DNA of 64,000 nucleotides from the NCBI RefSeq assembly GCF_000332475.2, contig NZ_AOGX02000008.1, forward strand, positions 62,001 through 126,000, read 5' to 3'. This document shows positions 36,128 through 46,583 of this stretch, in pieces. The stretch's first letter is position 1; every line of letters begins with the position of its first letter. The DNA is from Leptospira yanagawae serovar Saopaulo str. Sao Paulo = ATCC 700523. GTDB taxonomy: Bacteria; Spirochaetota; Leptospiria; Leptospirales; Leptospiraceae. The notes beneath the pieces were generated by a model. The model saw only the letters and a program-made list of their open reading frames with translations, did no database searches and had not been told where the DNA came from. Made by a program: the position numbers and the translations under genes.

Positions 36128-37112
36128 ACATTAAATTTAAATTCTGAAGGGCCTGTCCTGCTGCTCCTTTTTGTAAATTGTCTAAAGCGGAGACTATGGC
36201 AAGTGTATTCCCTTTTACTCTGAATCCAATATCCAAAAAGTTTGTATTTTGGACTTTTTTTAATTCAACCTCTTCTGGTGTTTTGTACAAACGTAGGAAA
36301 GGTTCTTTTTCGGCTACTGATTGTAATTTTTCTTGGATCTCGGAACTTTCCACCGGTTTTGCAAATGGAATGTAAATGGCGGATAGAATTCCTCGGTAAA
36401 CAGGGAGTAGGTGGGGAGTAAAATGAATTTCTTTTTGGTCACTTCCGACAAAGGCATACTCTTCCATTTCTGGTTCGTGTTGGTGGCTTAATATCTTGTA
36501 TGCTCTAAAGTTTTCATAGACATGAGTGTATGCAAATTGGATCTCTTCCGTCCTTCCACCAGCTCCACTCACACCTGACTTTGCATCCACAATGACTGGG
36601 CCACTAATCTGGTTTCGTAGGTTTCCAAGGATGGCAATCGGCAAAATAGCAGAAGTTGCAAAACAACCTGGATTCGAAACAAAGTTTGCCTGTTTGATTT
36701 TTTCTCGGAAAAGTTCTGGTAACCCAAATACCACTTTGTCCATCCATTCAAATTTTGTGTGTTTGAATTTGTAAGCAGCTTCGAATTTGGATTGGTTTCG
36801 CAAACGAAACGTTCCTGATAAATCGATTACCTTTCTGTTTTGGTTTAGAAATTCCGGTGCCTTTTCCAAAGAAACTTCGTTTGGTGTGGCAAGTACGATA
36901 TGAGTGTCCGCAGGAACCGGTGTGTCATGTTTTTGGAAGACAAGGTCTGGCAAATGGCTCTGGTCTGGGAAAACTTCACGGATGTGTTTTCCATCCACTT
37001 GATTCGAAGTGATGTGTACGAGTTGGAAATACGGGTGGTGGGCCAGTAAACGAGTCAGTTCTTTGCCGGTAAGTCCACCAGCACCAATGATCGCGAGTTT
37101 AGTTTGTTTCAT
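36096..37112 (-). CDS. argC: N-acetyl-gamma-glutamyl-phosphate reductase
   Basis: Third step of arginine synthesis: NADPH-dependent reduction of N-acetylglutamyl phosphate. The start at 37112 gives the Rossmann motif LAIIGAGGLTGKEL. The catalytic cysteine is C150 in SNPGCFATSAIL, with AKSGVSGAGG and HQHEPEMEE further on. Normal length (338). No other arg genes are adjacent. The histidine-kinase gene starts divergently 108 bp away. Confidence 0.95.
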   Translation of the reverse strand: MKQTKLAIIGAGGLTGKELTRLLAHHPYFQLVHITSNQVDGKHIREVFPDQSHLPDLVFQKHDTPVPADTHIVLATPNEVSLEKAPEFLNQNRKVIDLSGTFRLRNQSKFEAAYKFKHTKFEWMDKVVFGLPELFREKIKQANFVSNPGCFATSAILPIAILGNLRNQISGPVIVDAKSGVSGAGGRTEEIQFAYTHVYENFRAYKILSHQHEPEMEEYAFVGSDQKEIHFTPHLLPVYRGILSAIYIPFAKPVESSEIQEKLQSVAEKEPFLRLYKTPEEVELKKVQNTNFLDIGFRVKGNTLAIVSALDNLQKGAAGQALQNLNLMFGYPETEGLV

Positions 37113-37220
37113 AAGCGGAACCAAGGTCAAGGATTTGGAATGATCCTAGGTTGTCAAACGGGTCTGCAAACAAAATGCTTGCTTTTCCATGGCCTTCGAA
37201 TCGAATGATCGGACTTCTTT

Positions 37221-38834
37221 ATGGTCACCTCCTCGAGTTTATTACTCCAGTTCTCTAACCAAATGAAATCAAAAGGACTTTTGATTTTGATTTCAATTCG
37301 TATGGTGATTGGTTGGATTGGTGTCGTTGCTTCCGTATTGAATTTTGGCAAACCACCGTTTTACATCGCGTTTGGCTTTACATTGTATTTCTTTATTACT
37401 TCTTTTTTAGGGAAACATTTCCTACAAAACAAACAAACAAATCCAATTGGAAACCGATGGATTATGTTGTTTTTGGGAATTGATTTTATTGTTTTACTTT
37501 TTGGATTTTGTCTGTCGATTTTTGCCCATCCCGAAGGGATGAAGGCTTTACCCATCCAGAATTCTATCTTCTTTTCTTTATTTTTTTTATACCAACTTAC
37601 CATTTCCTTTTTTTTACATAGAACATTTTCCATTGTCATGGGGATCATCGTGAGCTGTGGGTATTTAAGTGGGATTTTTTTTGCACACCAGTTAGGTGTA
37701 GAAATTGATTATGGATACCAATTGTCCCCTCAAGGACCAAATCGGGTGGTTTTTGTTTTAGAGATTTTAAAAGTAATTTTGTTGATCGCGAAAACCATTT
37801 GTATTGTAAAATTGGTTTCGTTTTTACTCGATATATTAGAAAACAATAATCAAAAATTGGCCAATGAATTGAACGAAAGGGAATCGAGTCTGATCCAGAC
37901 TGATCGTTTGGTAACACTTGGTTCGCTTGCTTCCAATGTTGCCCATGAAATCAAAAATCCATTGGCCGGTATATTATCCATGGTAAATTTTTTATTGGAA
38001 GAAGAGAGACGTTACCTGACCAATCGAGAACCTCTCTGGAAAGAAAAAGAAGAACGGATTATTTGGAAACATCGAACGAAAAAACAAAAGAGAGAGGAGT
38101 TGGATGTGATCTTACAACTCTTCTCTTTCCTTCCTAGGAATGATGCATTTTACTTGGCGGATCGTTGCATTGATTTAGGAATCGATTATAAAAGTTTTGA
38201 AGGAATGGGTGCAGAGGAAGGTCGAGATTGGGAGTTTGTTTTTGCATGGTTAAAATACAAAACCATGGAAAATGCAAATTTGTTGATTTCCAATTCGATC
38301 CACCGAACAGAAAAAGTCATTTCTACTTTCCAACAATTTTCAAAACCATTTCAGAATACGGAAAAAGAAGTCGTTCGTATTGGAGATGGTTTGCGAGATA
38401 TATTAATCCTGTACAGTCAGTATCTTGCAATGAATCGGAATTTGAGTACAGAAATTGATGATCGTTTAGAGGCATATGTGAATGAACCTGCAATCAAATT
38501 GGTTTGGTCACATTTGATTTATAATGCAATCCAAGCAACACCCCACAAATCAGGGGAAATCCATGTGAAAGTATTCCGCAATGACGAAAACCAAATTGAA
38601 GTGAATTTTATGGATAACGGAATTGGAATTCCCTCCCATTTACAGAGTTCGATTTTCCAACCGTTTTTTACGACCAAAGAAAAAGGGGAAGGGATTGGCC
38701 TTGGGCTTTTCATTTGTAAAAACATCATCAATGACCAAGCTGGAACAATTCATTTTCATTCGGAACCAGGGAAAACCATATTTTGTGTCTGTTTGCCTGA
38801 AACAAAACGGATGGATCATGGATTGGATGAATGA
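37221..38834 (+). CDS. membrane sensor histidine kinase with insert in the dimerisation domain
   Basis: 537 residues. Six or seven membrane segments span about 17-205, with no large outside domain. A short helix leads to the phosphoacceptor H242 in SNVAHEIKNPLAGI. The ATPase domain has N435 in HLIYNAIQAT, DNGIGIP at about 465 and EGIGLGL near 490. Between the H box and the second dimerisation helix there is an extra charged stretch of about 80 residues (about 262-345). No response regulator is next to it, but a hybrid kinase with a receiver lies two genes on, in the same tight unit. Confidence 0.9.
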   Translation: MVTSSSLLLQFSNQMKSKGLLILISIRMVIGWIGVVASVLNFGKPPFYIAFGFTLYFFITSFLGKHFLQNKQTNPIGNRWIMLFLGIDFIVLLFGFCLSIFAHPEGMKALPIQNSIFFSLFFLYQLTISFFLHRTFSIVMGIIVSCGYLSGIFFAHQLGVEIDYGYQLSPQGPNRVVFVLEILKVILLIAKTICIVKLVSFLLDILENNNQKLANELNERESSLIQTDRLVTLGSLASNVAHEIKNPLAGILSMVNFLLEEERRYLTNREPLWKEKEERIIWKHRTKKQKREELDVILQLFSFLPRNDAFYLADRCIDLGIDYKSFEGMGAEEGRDWEFVFAWLKYKTMENANLLISNSIHRTEKVISTFQQFSKPFQNTEKEVVRIGDGLRDILILYSQYLAMNRNLSTEIDDRLEAYVNEPAIKLVWSHLIYNAIQATPHKSGEIHVKVFRNDENQIEVNFMDNGIGIPSHLQSSIFQPFFTTKEKGEGIGLGLFICKNIINDQAGTIHFHSEPGKTIFCVCLPETKRMDHGLDE

Positions 38835-38841
38835 GGGGTAA

Positions 38842-39387
38842 ATGATGAAAGTATGGTGTTTGGTATTCTGTTTGGTCTTCACCTTCCATTGCCAAAATGA
38901 GAAAAAAGATTATGAGTTTTTGGCTCTTCGTTTGACCACTCAGGCAAAAACAAACCTTTCACAGAATTTGATGGAGGCGATGAAAGAAGGAGGGATAAAA
39001 AAAGCGATTCCCTTTTGCAATGAAAATGCTCTATCATTCACCGAATCCATCGGGAATCAAGCAAACGTACAATTGAAACGGATCACAAACAGACCTAGAA
39101 ATCCAAAGAATGCACTCACAAAGGAAGAAACCGAAATTTTTTCTAAGATTCAAAATGCAAAAGGAAAAGACGGAGTATTTCCAAACCATCTTGTTTCGTC
39201 GGATGAAACAGTGACGGTTTATGTGCCCATAACCATCCAAGGCCAATGCATTCAGTGCCATGGAAAAACAGAGGAAGTTCAAAATGAGACAAAAGAAATT
39301 CTATCAAAATTATACCCAGATGACAAAGCCTTTGGATACAATGTAGGTGAGCTAAGAGGGCTATTTTCCGTTACATTTAAAAAATAA
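38842..39387 (+). CDS. Tll0287-like (DUF3365) haem lipoprotein
   Basis: The product of 181 residues starts with a lipoprotein-like signal (MMKVWCLVFCLVFTFHC). The body matches the DUF3365/Tll0287 family: AIPFCNENA, then NPKNALTKEE, VYVPITIQGQCIQCHG and GYNVGELRGLFSVTFKK. CIQCH is a c-type haem attachment motif. Such domains usually occur fused to chemoreceptors or kinases; here the domain is a separate exported protein lying 7 nt from each neighbouring kinase gene. It could sense redox or gas ligands for them (inference). Confidence 0.82.
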   Translation: MMKVWCLVFCLVFTFHCQNEKKDYEFLALRLTTQAKTNLSQNLMEAMKEGGIKKAIPFCNENALSFTESIGNQANVQLKRITNRPRNPKNALTKEETEIFSKIQNAKGKDGVFPNHLVSSDETVTVYVPITIQGQCIQCHGKTEEVQNETKEILSKLYPDDKAFGYNVGELRGLFSVTFKK

Positions 39388-39394
39388 TTTATAG

Positions 39395-41782
39395 ATGAAC
39401 ATGATCCATCCTATTTCCTTTATCAAAAACAAACCAGATTTATGTGCATTTGTCCTGGAACATGGTTTGTTTGGATTTTTAATTTGGGATACAAATGTAG
39501 GAATGGTATATCCAAGTGAAATTGCAACAAAGTCAATGGGAATTATTCCCCACCAATCCTTTCCTTCTGAATGTTTATTAAACCATTCCGGGTATAAATT
39601 AGATCCAAAGTACAAACCAAATGATTCTTTTTTCGGAAGGATTTGTTTTGATCCGAATGAAAGTGCTGGGTTTCCCTTTCATTTTCACTCAAAAGAAATA
39701 CCGGTGGATGGAAAATCATACCGTATCCTTGCGTTAGATGCTGCTTTAAAAAAAAATGATGAGAACCAAATTCCCATCATACAATCAGAGATGGAACTTA
39801 AGTCTGTGTCAAGGTTACTCGACCAAATGGCAAATTTGGCGAAAATTGGTGGATGGGATTTGGATTTGCGTACGGGTAAAGCCAATTGGACAAATGTGAC
39901 CAAACGCATTCATGAAGTTGATGATGATTTTAATCCCAGTGTCGAATCAGGACTTCAGTTTTACCATTCAGAAGAGAGTCGAACCAAAATCACAAATGCA
40001 GTGAATGCCTTACTTGAGATGGGCACCGAATATGATTTAGAATTGGAAATGGTTACCGCAAAAGGGAACCAAACATGGGTGAGAACCATCGGACGTGCCG
40101 AATATGAAAATGAAAAAATCATAAAAATATATGGAATCATCCAAGATATCAATGATCGAAAAAAATGGGAGATGGCTCTAGCCTCTCAAACTGCCATCTT
40201 ATGGTCGTTTGTTGAACATGCACCAGCCGCTGTTGCCATGCTTGACCAAGAGATGCGTTACATTGCACTCAGCCAAAGATGGATTGAAGATTATAAAATA
40301 CCTATGTCCAAGGAAGAAATCATTGGAAAATGCCATTATGAAATTTTCCCGAACATAGATGAGGATTGGAAAAAGATCCATTCACGGGGCTTAAGTGGAG
40401 AAATTTTAAAATGTGATGAAGACATTTGGCGACCACCTGGTTGGGAAAAAGACCAAGTGATCCAATGGGAGATTCGTCCCTGGAATTTATTATCGGGAGG
40501 GGTCGGTGGGATTTTAATGTTCACCCGGGACATCACGGAATCCTATGAAACTAAATTAGAATTAAAACATGCCAAGGAAGTTGCGGAAAAATCGTACAAT
40601 GCAAAATCGGAATTTTTAGCCAATATGAGCCATGAAATTCGAACACCTTTGAATGGAATCATTGGGTATTCCGACTTACTGGCAGAAACTTTAGTTGATA
40701 CAGCATTTAATGAATACGCTCAAATCGTCAAACAGTCCGCACATACATTATTGAATATCGTAAATGATATATTGGATTTTTCAAAAGCAGAGGCAGGCAA
40801 ACTGCAGTTAGCGGAAGAACCAAATGATCTAAAAAAAGTAATATTAGAATCGATTCGAATTATGGACATTCAAGCAATTGCAAAGGGACTTGATATCCGT
40901 ATGGAATTGGATGGAAATATTCCCAAAACACTGATGTTTGATGCCAATCGTTTGCGGCAAGTTATGTTAAACTTAATTGGGAATGCATTAAAATTTACAG
41001 AAATTGGTTTTATCGAATGTAAATTAGAAAGATTGGATTCAGGAAAAAATGATGAAGTATTCGTTCGGATCTCTGTAAAAGATACTGGAATCGGAATTGC
41101 TTTGGAAAATCAGAAAAAGATATTTGATTCATTTACACAAGAAGACTTTTCCACAACACGAAAGTTTGGTGGAACAGGGCTTGGGCTTGCCATTTGTAGG
41201 CAATTATTGAATTTAATGAAGTCTGAATTACAAGTGAGTAGTACGCTTGGAGAGGGAAGTGAATTTTATTTTATCATTCCGTTTCGAATCCCTGAGATTG
41301 ATTCAAATTTAGAGTCGAAATTTTCTTCTCCTGCAAGGGAGGATTCCGTTTCGATGGAAAGGAATTCCAATCCCAAAGGAACCAAAGTGTTAGTTGTAGA
41401 AGACAATCTTGTGAATATGGGTCTTATGAAAAATTTTATCAAAAGGATCGTATCGGATGTCATTATTTTGGAAGCAGAAAATGGGGAAGAGGCCATTTCG
41501 GTTTTCCAAAAAGAGAATCCCAATATTATCCTGATGGACATTCAAATGCCAGTGAAAAATGGATATGATGCCACGGTTGCCATTCGTTCTTTACCTGAAG
41601 GAAACAAAGTGCCGATCATCGCTGTGACTGCTGGTATCATTGCTGGAGAAAAAGAAAAATGTTTTGCGGTGGGAATGAACGATTATTTGAGTAAACCGGT
41701 CCAAAAAGAAAACCTGAAACAAATCCTATTCAAATGGTTATTGGATCAGGACTCAAGAGTCAAACCGAAACAACCCTCCTAA
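39395..41782 (+). CDS. PAS-containing hybrid histidine kinase with receiver
   Basis: 795 residues, no membrane segment. The N-terminal region (about 20-115) is PAS-like, followed by PAS/PAC units at about 145-255 and 265-385. The phosphoacceptor is H413 in [13 protein letters not shown], with N530 in [10 protein letters not shown] and [10 protein letters not shown] near 592. A C-terminal receiver (about 663-790) has VVVEDN-type acidic residues (LVVEDNLVN) and phosphorylation site D715 in LMDIQMP. Last gene of the kinase-haem-kinase unit. The end overlaps the convergent porin gene by 30 bp. Confidence 0.93.
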   Translation: MNMIHPISFIKNKPDLCAFVLEHGLFGFLIWDTNVGMVYPSEIATKSMGIIPHQSFPSECLLNHSGYKLDPKYKPNDSFFGRICFDPNESAGFPFHFHSKEIPVDGKSYRILALDAALKKNDENQIPIIQSEMELKSVSRLLDQMANLAKIGGWDLDLRTGKANWTNVTKRIHEVDDDFNPSVESGLQFYHSEESRTKITNAVNALLEMGTEYDLELEMVTAKGNQTWVRTIGRAEYENEKIIKIYGIIQDINDRKKWEMALASQTAILWSFVEHAPAAVAMLDQEMRYIALSQRWIEDYKIPMSKEEIIGKCHYEIFPNIDEDWKKIHSRGLSGEILKCDEDIWRPPGWEKDQVIQWEIRPWNLLSGGVGGILMFTRDITESYETKLELKHAKEVAEKSYNAKSEFLANMSHEIRTPLNGIIGYSDLLAETLVDTAFNEYAQIVKQSAHTLLNIVNDILDFSKAEAGKLQLAEEPNDLKKVILESIRIMDIQAIAKGLDIRMELDGNIPKTLMFDANRLRQVMLNLIGNALKFTEIGFIECKLERLDSGKNDEVFVRISVKDTGIGIALENQKKIFDSFTQEDFSTTRKFGGTGLGLAICRQLLNLMKSELQVSSTLGEGSEFYFIIPFRIPEIDSNLESKFSSPAREDSVSMERNSNPKGTKVLVVEDNLVNMGLMKNFIKRIVSDVIILEAENGEEAISVFQKENPNIILMDIQMPVKNGYDATVAIRSLPEGNKVPIIAVTAGIIAGEKEKCFAVGMNDYLSKPVQKENLKQILFKWLLDQDSRVKPKQPS

Positions 41783-43333
41783 ACGCACCATTAATGATTC
41801 CGATACGGCACTCGAACGAGTGTTAGGATTTCCCGGATCTCTCAGATCACCTGTTTGCAAAATTGGATCATAATGATTGATGTGAGCAGATAACCCTGTA
41901 TAACGGTCCACATCTTTGTAATATGTGCGAAACACATCTGTTTGCAGGAAAAATCGTACTCTTTCTTCTGGATCATAATTCATTCGAAAGCCATAATTTA
42001 AATTCTCGCGTATCGAACCCATTACCTTCGGATTTGAGGTCCATTGGAAGCTATCGGGACGACTGATGGTGAGTAAATTTGGGTCAGCACCTACTAACAC
42101 CTCTGGGTTTGTGATTTTGGATGCACCGGCATGGAGACCGATTCCAAATTCTTTGGAAAAATCATAATTCAAACTTAAAAACCCTGTGACTTCCTTGGGA
42201 GATTCAAATTTCCGTTTGGTATTCACCTTTGCATCCGTAGCATAACTACCCGTTAAATACCCGAATTGGCTATTTGCGAATTCTTCGCCATAGGTTGTGG
42301 TTTGAAAAGGGGCGATTCCTGAAGAAGTAATTGATGTTAGGTTTGTTCCGTAGGATACTTCACTCCTTGATTCGAATTTTCCAAGTTTCCAAACAAATCC
42401 AATCGAAACCCCTCCCGAATTTAAAGTGGCCCTTTCTTGGTTTTCTTTTTGGTTGAGTGCAGATATTACCGTTTGGTTAGTGTTTGGTGACTGGTCTGGA
42501 TATAAGGTTTGTCCATCTCTTGTCGAATCCGTTTTTGGATCACTCACTTTCAGTTTTGTTCCAATGGCAGAAGTAGTAAAAAGAAAATTGGAATTTGGGA
42601 TCCAATCAATACGAAAGGCAACGGTGGGCATAGAGTTACGTTCGATATTTGTTTTTACATTGGGATCATTATGAAATCCTGTTGTTCCGATTGCAGAGCC
42701 TAATTTCAGTTCACCTAATTTATACCAGATGCCAATTTGTTCCCTTTGCCAGCCGATATTCCCTGAAGCGGACATAAAGGCACTGGCGTTGTACGATTGG
42801 GGGTATACTCCTGCAAAAAGATCCCAAGTTCTCCCTAAAAAAATCTGCAACTTTGCACTCGGGTTGTATTGGAAATACATTTGCCTGACCCTTGGTTTTG
42901 TTTCCGCTCCTACTGAACTTTTGGTTACATCCACAAAGTCAGCTTCAAAAATAGCTTTGGCTTTATTCCCATACCCAATCTCTGCTCCAAGTAACGAGCT
43001 TGTTGGGTATATCCCAGAGCGAGGTTCTGCATCTCTTGCTTGCACTTCACGTTTTGCAACTGTTGGTCCCACTAAATTATCAAACCCAAATGACAAAACC
43101 GATCGATTGGCATAAGCAAAATCAGTTTTGAGCATGCCGGTTACTTTGAATTGTAACTCGGATGTTTGGTTGGATTTTGAGTCAGCATTTGCATCTTTGG
43201 CAATCCCTTGCGGAGGGTAGAGTGTTGTGCCGTCTTTGGAAAGTGATTTCTCGTCTTTTTCCGATTGTGCATGAAGGGATTGGGATATGCTAATCAACAG
43301 AAGAAGGAAAAGCATCGGAAATAGTGGTTTCAT
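41753..43333 (-). CDS. porin-like outer membrane protein
   Basis: A 526-residue protein with signal peptide MKPLFPMLFLLLLISISQSL ending HAQ. A short polar stretch follows, then a beta-barrel-like body with alternating residues (FKVTGMLKTDFAYANRSVL and QIFLGRTWDLFAGVYPQSYN). The region YNPSAKLQIFLGRTWDLFAG resembles DcaP-type and other trimeric porins. The C-terminus [10 protein letters not shown] is barrel-like, though the final residue is serine. The solute is unknown. It stands alone. Confidence 0.72.
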   Translation of the reverse strand: MKPLFPMLFLLLLISISQSLHAQSEKDEKSLSKDGTTLYPPQGIAKDANADSKSNQTSELQFKVTGMLKTDFAYANRSVLSFGFDNLVGPTVAKREVQARDAEPRSGIYPTSSLLGAEIGYGNKAKAIFEADFVDVTKSSVGAETKPRVRQMYFQYNPSAKLQIFLGRTWDLFAGVYPQSYNASAFMSASGNIGWQREQIGIWYKLGELKLGSAIGTTGFHNDPNVKTNIERNSMPTVAFRIDWIPNSNFLFTTSAIGTKLKVSDPKTDSTRDGQTLYPDQSPNTNQTVISALNQKENQERATLNSGGVSIGFVWKLGKFESRSEVSYGTNLTSITSSGIAPFQTTTYGEEFANSQFGYLTGSYATDAKVNTKRKFESPKEVTGFLSLNYDFSKEFGIGLHAGASKITNPEVLVGADPNLLTISRPDSFQWTSNPKVMGSIRENLNYGFRMNYDPEERVRFFLQTDVFRTYYKDVDRYTGLSAHINHYDPILQTGDLRDPGNPNTRSSAVSESLMVRLGGLFRFDS

Positions 43334-43443
43334 GAAAAATTTCCTTGTCTGTTATCTAGTAAAAATGTTAGAACACTCTATACTTTGCGTGAACATTTTG
43401 CAAGAAAACATTTTCAAACAGCTTAGGAAAGGATTCGAAATTT

Positions 43444-45489
43444 ATGAAATTTAAATGGGAACCCAACTCACTCCGAACCAAACTCATCGGACTCACGATC
43501 CTTTCTGTCACCCTTGCTTGTGGCCTCACTGGTTTATTCAGTTTTTATGTTGGGAGAAGTACGATCATTTCAAAATTAGAGAGTTTTGATATGGTGAAAA
43601 TCCTAGAATCTAAATCAGCGACCATCGATTCTATCTTGGAACGAGCAAAGGAAACGGCTGTGCTCATTGCCACCGACCACAATACAGTCCGATGGGCAAA
43701 AGCGGGAGAACCGAAAGGAGCCGAGGGGGATACTGTTTTTAAAAATCTAACATCATACAAATCAAAGTTAGGTTATATTACTTATTTAGGGATCATCAAT
43801 CCGTTAACCAAAAACTATTGGAATGAATCTGCGAAAAAAATTGACACTCTAAACGACAAAGATCCCGACGATAATTGGTTTTACGAGCTAATGGAATCAA
43901 AAAAAGAATTAGTGACCAATATGGATTATACAGCCGAATACAAATCCTACGCGATTTTTGTGAATGCAGTCACTATGGAAAATGGGATTCCAGTCCTTGT
44001 CAGTTCCATTGGAATTGATGTTTCCGTAGCTTCTAAACAGTTCACACAAATCGATCAGTTTGGAGGGGAAAGTTGGCTTGTGGATAACCAAGGATTCATC
44101 CAACTTGCTTTGGATAGTAGTTTGATCGATCAAAGTATCAGTAAAACTTTCCCTGAAGAGGTTGTATCAAAACTTAAAAATATTAAGGAAGAAGTGATTA
44201 TTTTTTCAGGAAATGATTTCGAAGGAAAACGTTGCCTTTATGGAAGTTTTAAACTTCATTCTGTTCCATGGAGGGTGATTTACCGAGTTCCAGTTTCGAG
44301 TATGACAAAATCATTGGATTTTATCGCTTTGTTAACTTTATTAAGCATTCTATTTTCAGTTGTGATCGTTTCCATTGGGATGGGATATGTATTAACAAAG
44401 GTTACTCATGCGATAAGAGAGGCTTCTATGCTTATGAATCGGATCTCACATAATGAATTATCATTTGAAGTACCTAAAATTCAATTAGATCGTAAAGATG
44501 AGATTGGTGGTATGGCAAAAAGTTTAGAAAAGATGCGCCAAAACTTAATGGTCATCGTACAAAAAATCCAAAAACTTTCTGAATCCATCACTGGGAAAAG
44601 TTCCCATCTTTCATCTCTTGCATCAGATTCATCTGCGACCATCGAAGAAATTGCTTCCTCTGTACAAGAATTGTCTGCGAGTGCAGAGAATGTATCAGCA
44701 TCCGCTGAGGAAATTTCCTCTCAATCCAATTCAATGATAGAAACTTTAAATTTATTGGGAAGTGAAATGGAACTTGTTTCCAAAGGTGCAGAAAAGATTG
44801 AAGGGAAAGCAAGTGAATTGGAATTGTTTGTTGGTAAATCACTGCTAGATGCGAAGTCACTATTTGAAGCGATCAATTCCAAAATACAAAACGCTGTAAA
44901 AGATGCAGAAGCGATCAAAGAAATTCGTGAATTGGCGAGTATGATTGCAGAAATTGGAGACCAAACCAACTTACTTTCTTTAAATGCTGCCATTGAAGCG
45001 GCGAGAGCCGGTGAACATGGAAGGGGATTTGCTGTGGTTGCAACAGAAGTTTCCAACTTGGCTGGTAAGTCCCAGGACACTGTAAAAAAAATTGTGGAAC
45101 TCAACCACAAGTTAGAGAAAGCCATGTTGGAAATGGTTGATTCTGTAAAAGAACTCCTTGGAATGATCACAGGAAAAGTGATTCCGGATTACGAAGGTGT
45201 GGTTGCTTCCGGAAAGGAATACCGTATCCAATCCGAAGAAATCAATTCATTAGCGAAACGTACCTTTTCATTGGCAAAGGAAATTAGTTCAAGTATTAGT
45301 GAAGTCCACCATGCCATCATTTCCGTATCCGAGGCGATGAACCAAAATGCATTGGCACTGGGTGAGATCAGTTCCGGGACCAACCAAATGAGTGAAGTTT
45401 CGATGCAAACAGCTGATAGTTCCGCCGAACTCAACCAAACGGCGATTGATATGAAAGAGATCGCGTATCAATTTAAAATTGATGCCTAA
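43444..45489 (+). CDS. methyl-accepting chemotaxis protein
   Basis: 681 residues. Membrane segment 1 is about 13-35. A periplasmic dCache-like sensor follows (about 40-285). Membrane segment 2 is about 290-317, then a HAMP domain (about 318-372). The long signalling coiled coil has the tip [20 protein letters not shown] followed by [18 protein letters not shown]. It would feed CheA/CheW. There is no C-terminal CheR-binding pentapeptide. Stand-alone gene, with a hairpin following. Confidence 0.95.
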   Translation: MKFKWEPNSLRTKLIGLTILSVTLACGLTGLFSFYVGRSTIISKLESFDMVKILESKSATIDSILERAKETAVLIATDHNTVRWAKAGEPKGAEGDTVFKNLTSYKSKLGYITYLGIINPLTKNYWNESAKKIDTLNDKDPDDNWFYELMESKKELVTNMDYTAEYKSYAIFVNAVTMENGIPVLVSSIGIDVSVASKQFTQIDQFGGESWLVDNQGFIQLALDSSLIDQSISKTFPEEVVSKLKNIKEEVIIFSGNDFEGKRCLYGSFKLHSVPWRVIYRVPVSSMTKSLDFIALLTLLSILFSVVIVSIGMGYVLTKVTHAIREASMLMNRISHNELSFEVPKIQLDRKDEIGGMAKSLEKMRQNLMVIVQKIQKLSESITGKSSHLSSLASDSSATIEEIASSVQELSASAENVSASAEEISSQSNSMIETLNLLGSEMELVSKGAEKIEGKASELELFVGKSLLDAKSLFEAINSKIQNAVKDAEAIKEIRELASMIAEIGDQTNLLSLNAAIEAARAGEHGRGFAVVATEVSNLAGKSQDTVKKIVELNHKLEKAMLEMVDSVKELLGMITGKVIPDYEGVVASGKEYRIQSEEINSLAKRTFSLAKEISSSISEVHHAIISVSEAMNQNALALGEISSGTNQMSEVSMQTADSSAELNQTAIDMKEIAYQFKIDA

Positions 45490-45498
45490 ATTGGTTAC

Positions 45499-45516
45499 GG
45501 AACCTTTGTTGGTTCC
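45499..45516 (+). terminator. possible terminator after the chemoreceptor gene
   Basis: GGAACC-TTTGTT-GGTTCC forms a 6-bp stem starting 10 bp after the stop codon, but only ATTT follows, so the T-run is poor. Confidence 0.4.
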
Positions 45517-45845
45517 ATTTCAAACAGTATCCGAATTAGTTTGTGGACATTGATGTTGATAAAGAACTTCTGTTATGATTTCATAAATTTAGATTGAAGT
45601 TTTTTTCGCAAAATCTTAAATGATTCGCAAAGATATGGGTTGGAATATGCATTTCAGGTTTGTTCCATCCTTTTTATTCGTTCTTATTTTCTCATTTAAA
45701 AATCGAATGGGAAATAAATGTTTTATCGTTCCTTAATCAATTGGATATCAGTTTTTCAAAATTTGAGGGATTGATTATTTTTTATTGTTTCGAAAATAGT
45801 TTAATATCGTATTGAATTAGAAAGAGTAGGCAGAGAGGTATTTTT
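45517..45845. other. AT-rich spacer without a convincing gene
   Basis: The 329 bp between the chemoreceptor hairpin and the YbjN-like gene are very AT-rich. A 38-codon frame starting at 45620 (MIRKDMGWNMHFRFVPSFLF) contains a hydrophobic run but has no ribosome site, so I do not call it. An AGAGAGG ribosome site for the next gene lies at its right end. Confidence 0.4.
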
Positions 45846-45848
45846 TTG

Positions 45849-46337
45849 GTGCATTCAATTTGTAAGTTGTTTTTATCATTTTTTTTCCTTATTTTGACAT
45901 TTGGGACCTATGCGGATCCAATCAAATCAAAGGAAGGGGAAGTTTCTTTAAAGTCATCTACCTTGCAATACAAAGTTGATAAGGTACTTTTGAAACGGTT
46001 GTTATTGGATATAGGCTACAAAATTTTAAGTGATGAAGACAAACTTTTAATCCTCTCCTACCAAGATTTTAAAGTGGGTCTTATGTCTGGGAATGATACA
46101 TCCATCCAATTTTATTCTTCATTCACAACAGATAAAAAAAATAAAATGGAACTCGCCAACCGATGGAACCAGAAGATGCGGTATTCGCGAAGTTATACGG
46201 ATGCAGAAGGCAGGTTGATTTTAGAAAGTGATTTTGATTATTCAGGTGGGGTGACAGAAGAAGGGATCAAAGAATTTTTGCAAAAGTTTCAGATTTTGAA
46301 TTCTCAGTTTAGTACGTTACTCATACTTGCTGAATGA
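45849..46337 (+). CDS. secreted YbjN-domain protein
   Basis: The GTG at 45849 (or TTG at 45846) follows an AGAGAGG site. A signal peptide (LFLSFFFLILTFGTYA) is followed by about 140 residues with the YbjN pattern: KRLLLDIGYKILSDEDKLLI, then ANRWNQKMRYSRSYTDAEGR and LESDFDYSGGVTEEGIKEFL. YbjN domains resemble type III secretion chaperones in fold. The exported form is unusual, and its function is unknown. The next small frame overlaps its stop codon (ATGA). Confidence 0.75.
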   Translation: MHSICKLFLSFFFLILTFGTYADPIKSKEGEVSLKSSTLQYKVDKVLLKRLLLDIGYKILSDEDKLLILSYQDFKVGLMSGNDTSIQFYSSFTTDKKNKMELANRWNQKMRYSRSYTDAEGRLILESDFDYSGGVTEEGIKEFLQKFQILNSQFSTLLILAE

Positions 46338-46489
46338 GTCTGATGGCATTCCATCATACCATTTTCCTTTTTTCAATTCTCTGCTTCTCTAAATTTCAAT
46401 TGGATGCAAAGGAAGGTTTTTCCTCGGAAGCATCCGATATGCTGGGATTGGTTTTGAGTCGTTGGAATCAAAGGATATTGATTTTGTAG
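46334..46489 (+). CDS. 51-residue secreted peptide coupled to the YbjN gene
   Basis: The ATG overlaps the previous stop codon (ATGA). The peptide begins MSLMAFHHTIFLFSILCFSK, a possible signal sequence, and ends SRWNQRILIL. The RWNQ string also occurs in the YbjN domain just upstream (NRWNQKM), so this may be the collapsed remains of a second YbjN copy rather than an active peptide. A perfect terminator follows 21 bp after the stop codon. Confidence 0.4.
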   Translation: MSLMAFHHTIFLFSILCFSKFQLDAKEGFSSEASDMLGLVLSRWNQRILIL

Positions 46490-46510
46490 AATTGTTGTTT
46501 CGGATGATGA

Positions 46511-46540
46511 AACAAAACGGAAGTATCCTTCCGTTTTGTT
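46511..46540. terminator. bidirectional terminator
   Basis: AACAAAACGGAA (46511-46522) and TTCCGTTTTGTT (46529-46540) form a perfect 12-bp stem with its own A and T tracts. It sits between the YbjN unit (plus) and the TRL-lipoprotein cluster (minus), and serves both. Confidence 0.85.
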
Positions 46541-46583
46541 ACTTTGAAAAAAGAGTAAATATGTTTCTTAATTCCGAAACAGA

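Noticed and set aside
45620..45736. 38-codon hydrophobic frame after the chemoreceptor gene
   Set aside because: No ribosome site and in a very AT-rich spacer where hydrophobic frames arise by chance.
46511..46540. Perfect palindrome considered as an IS end or attachment site
   Set aside because: Its A and T tracts and position between convergent units fit a bidirectional terminator.
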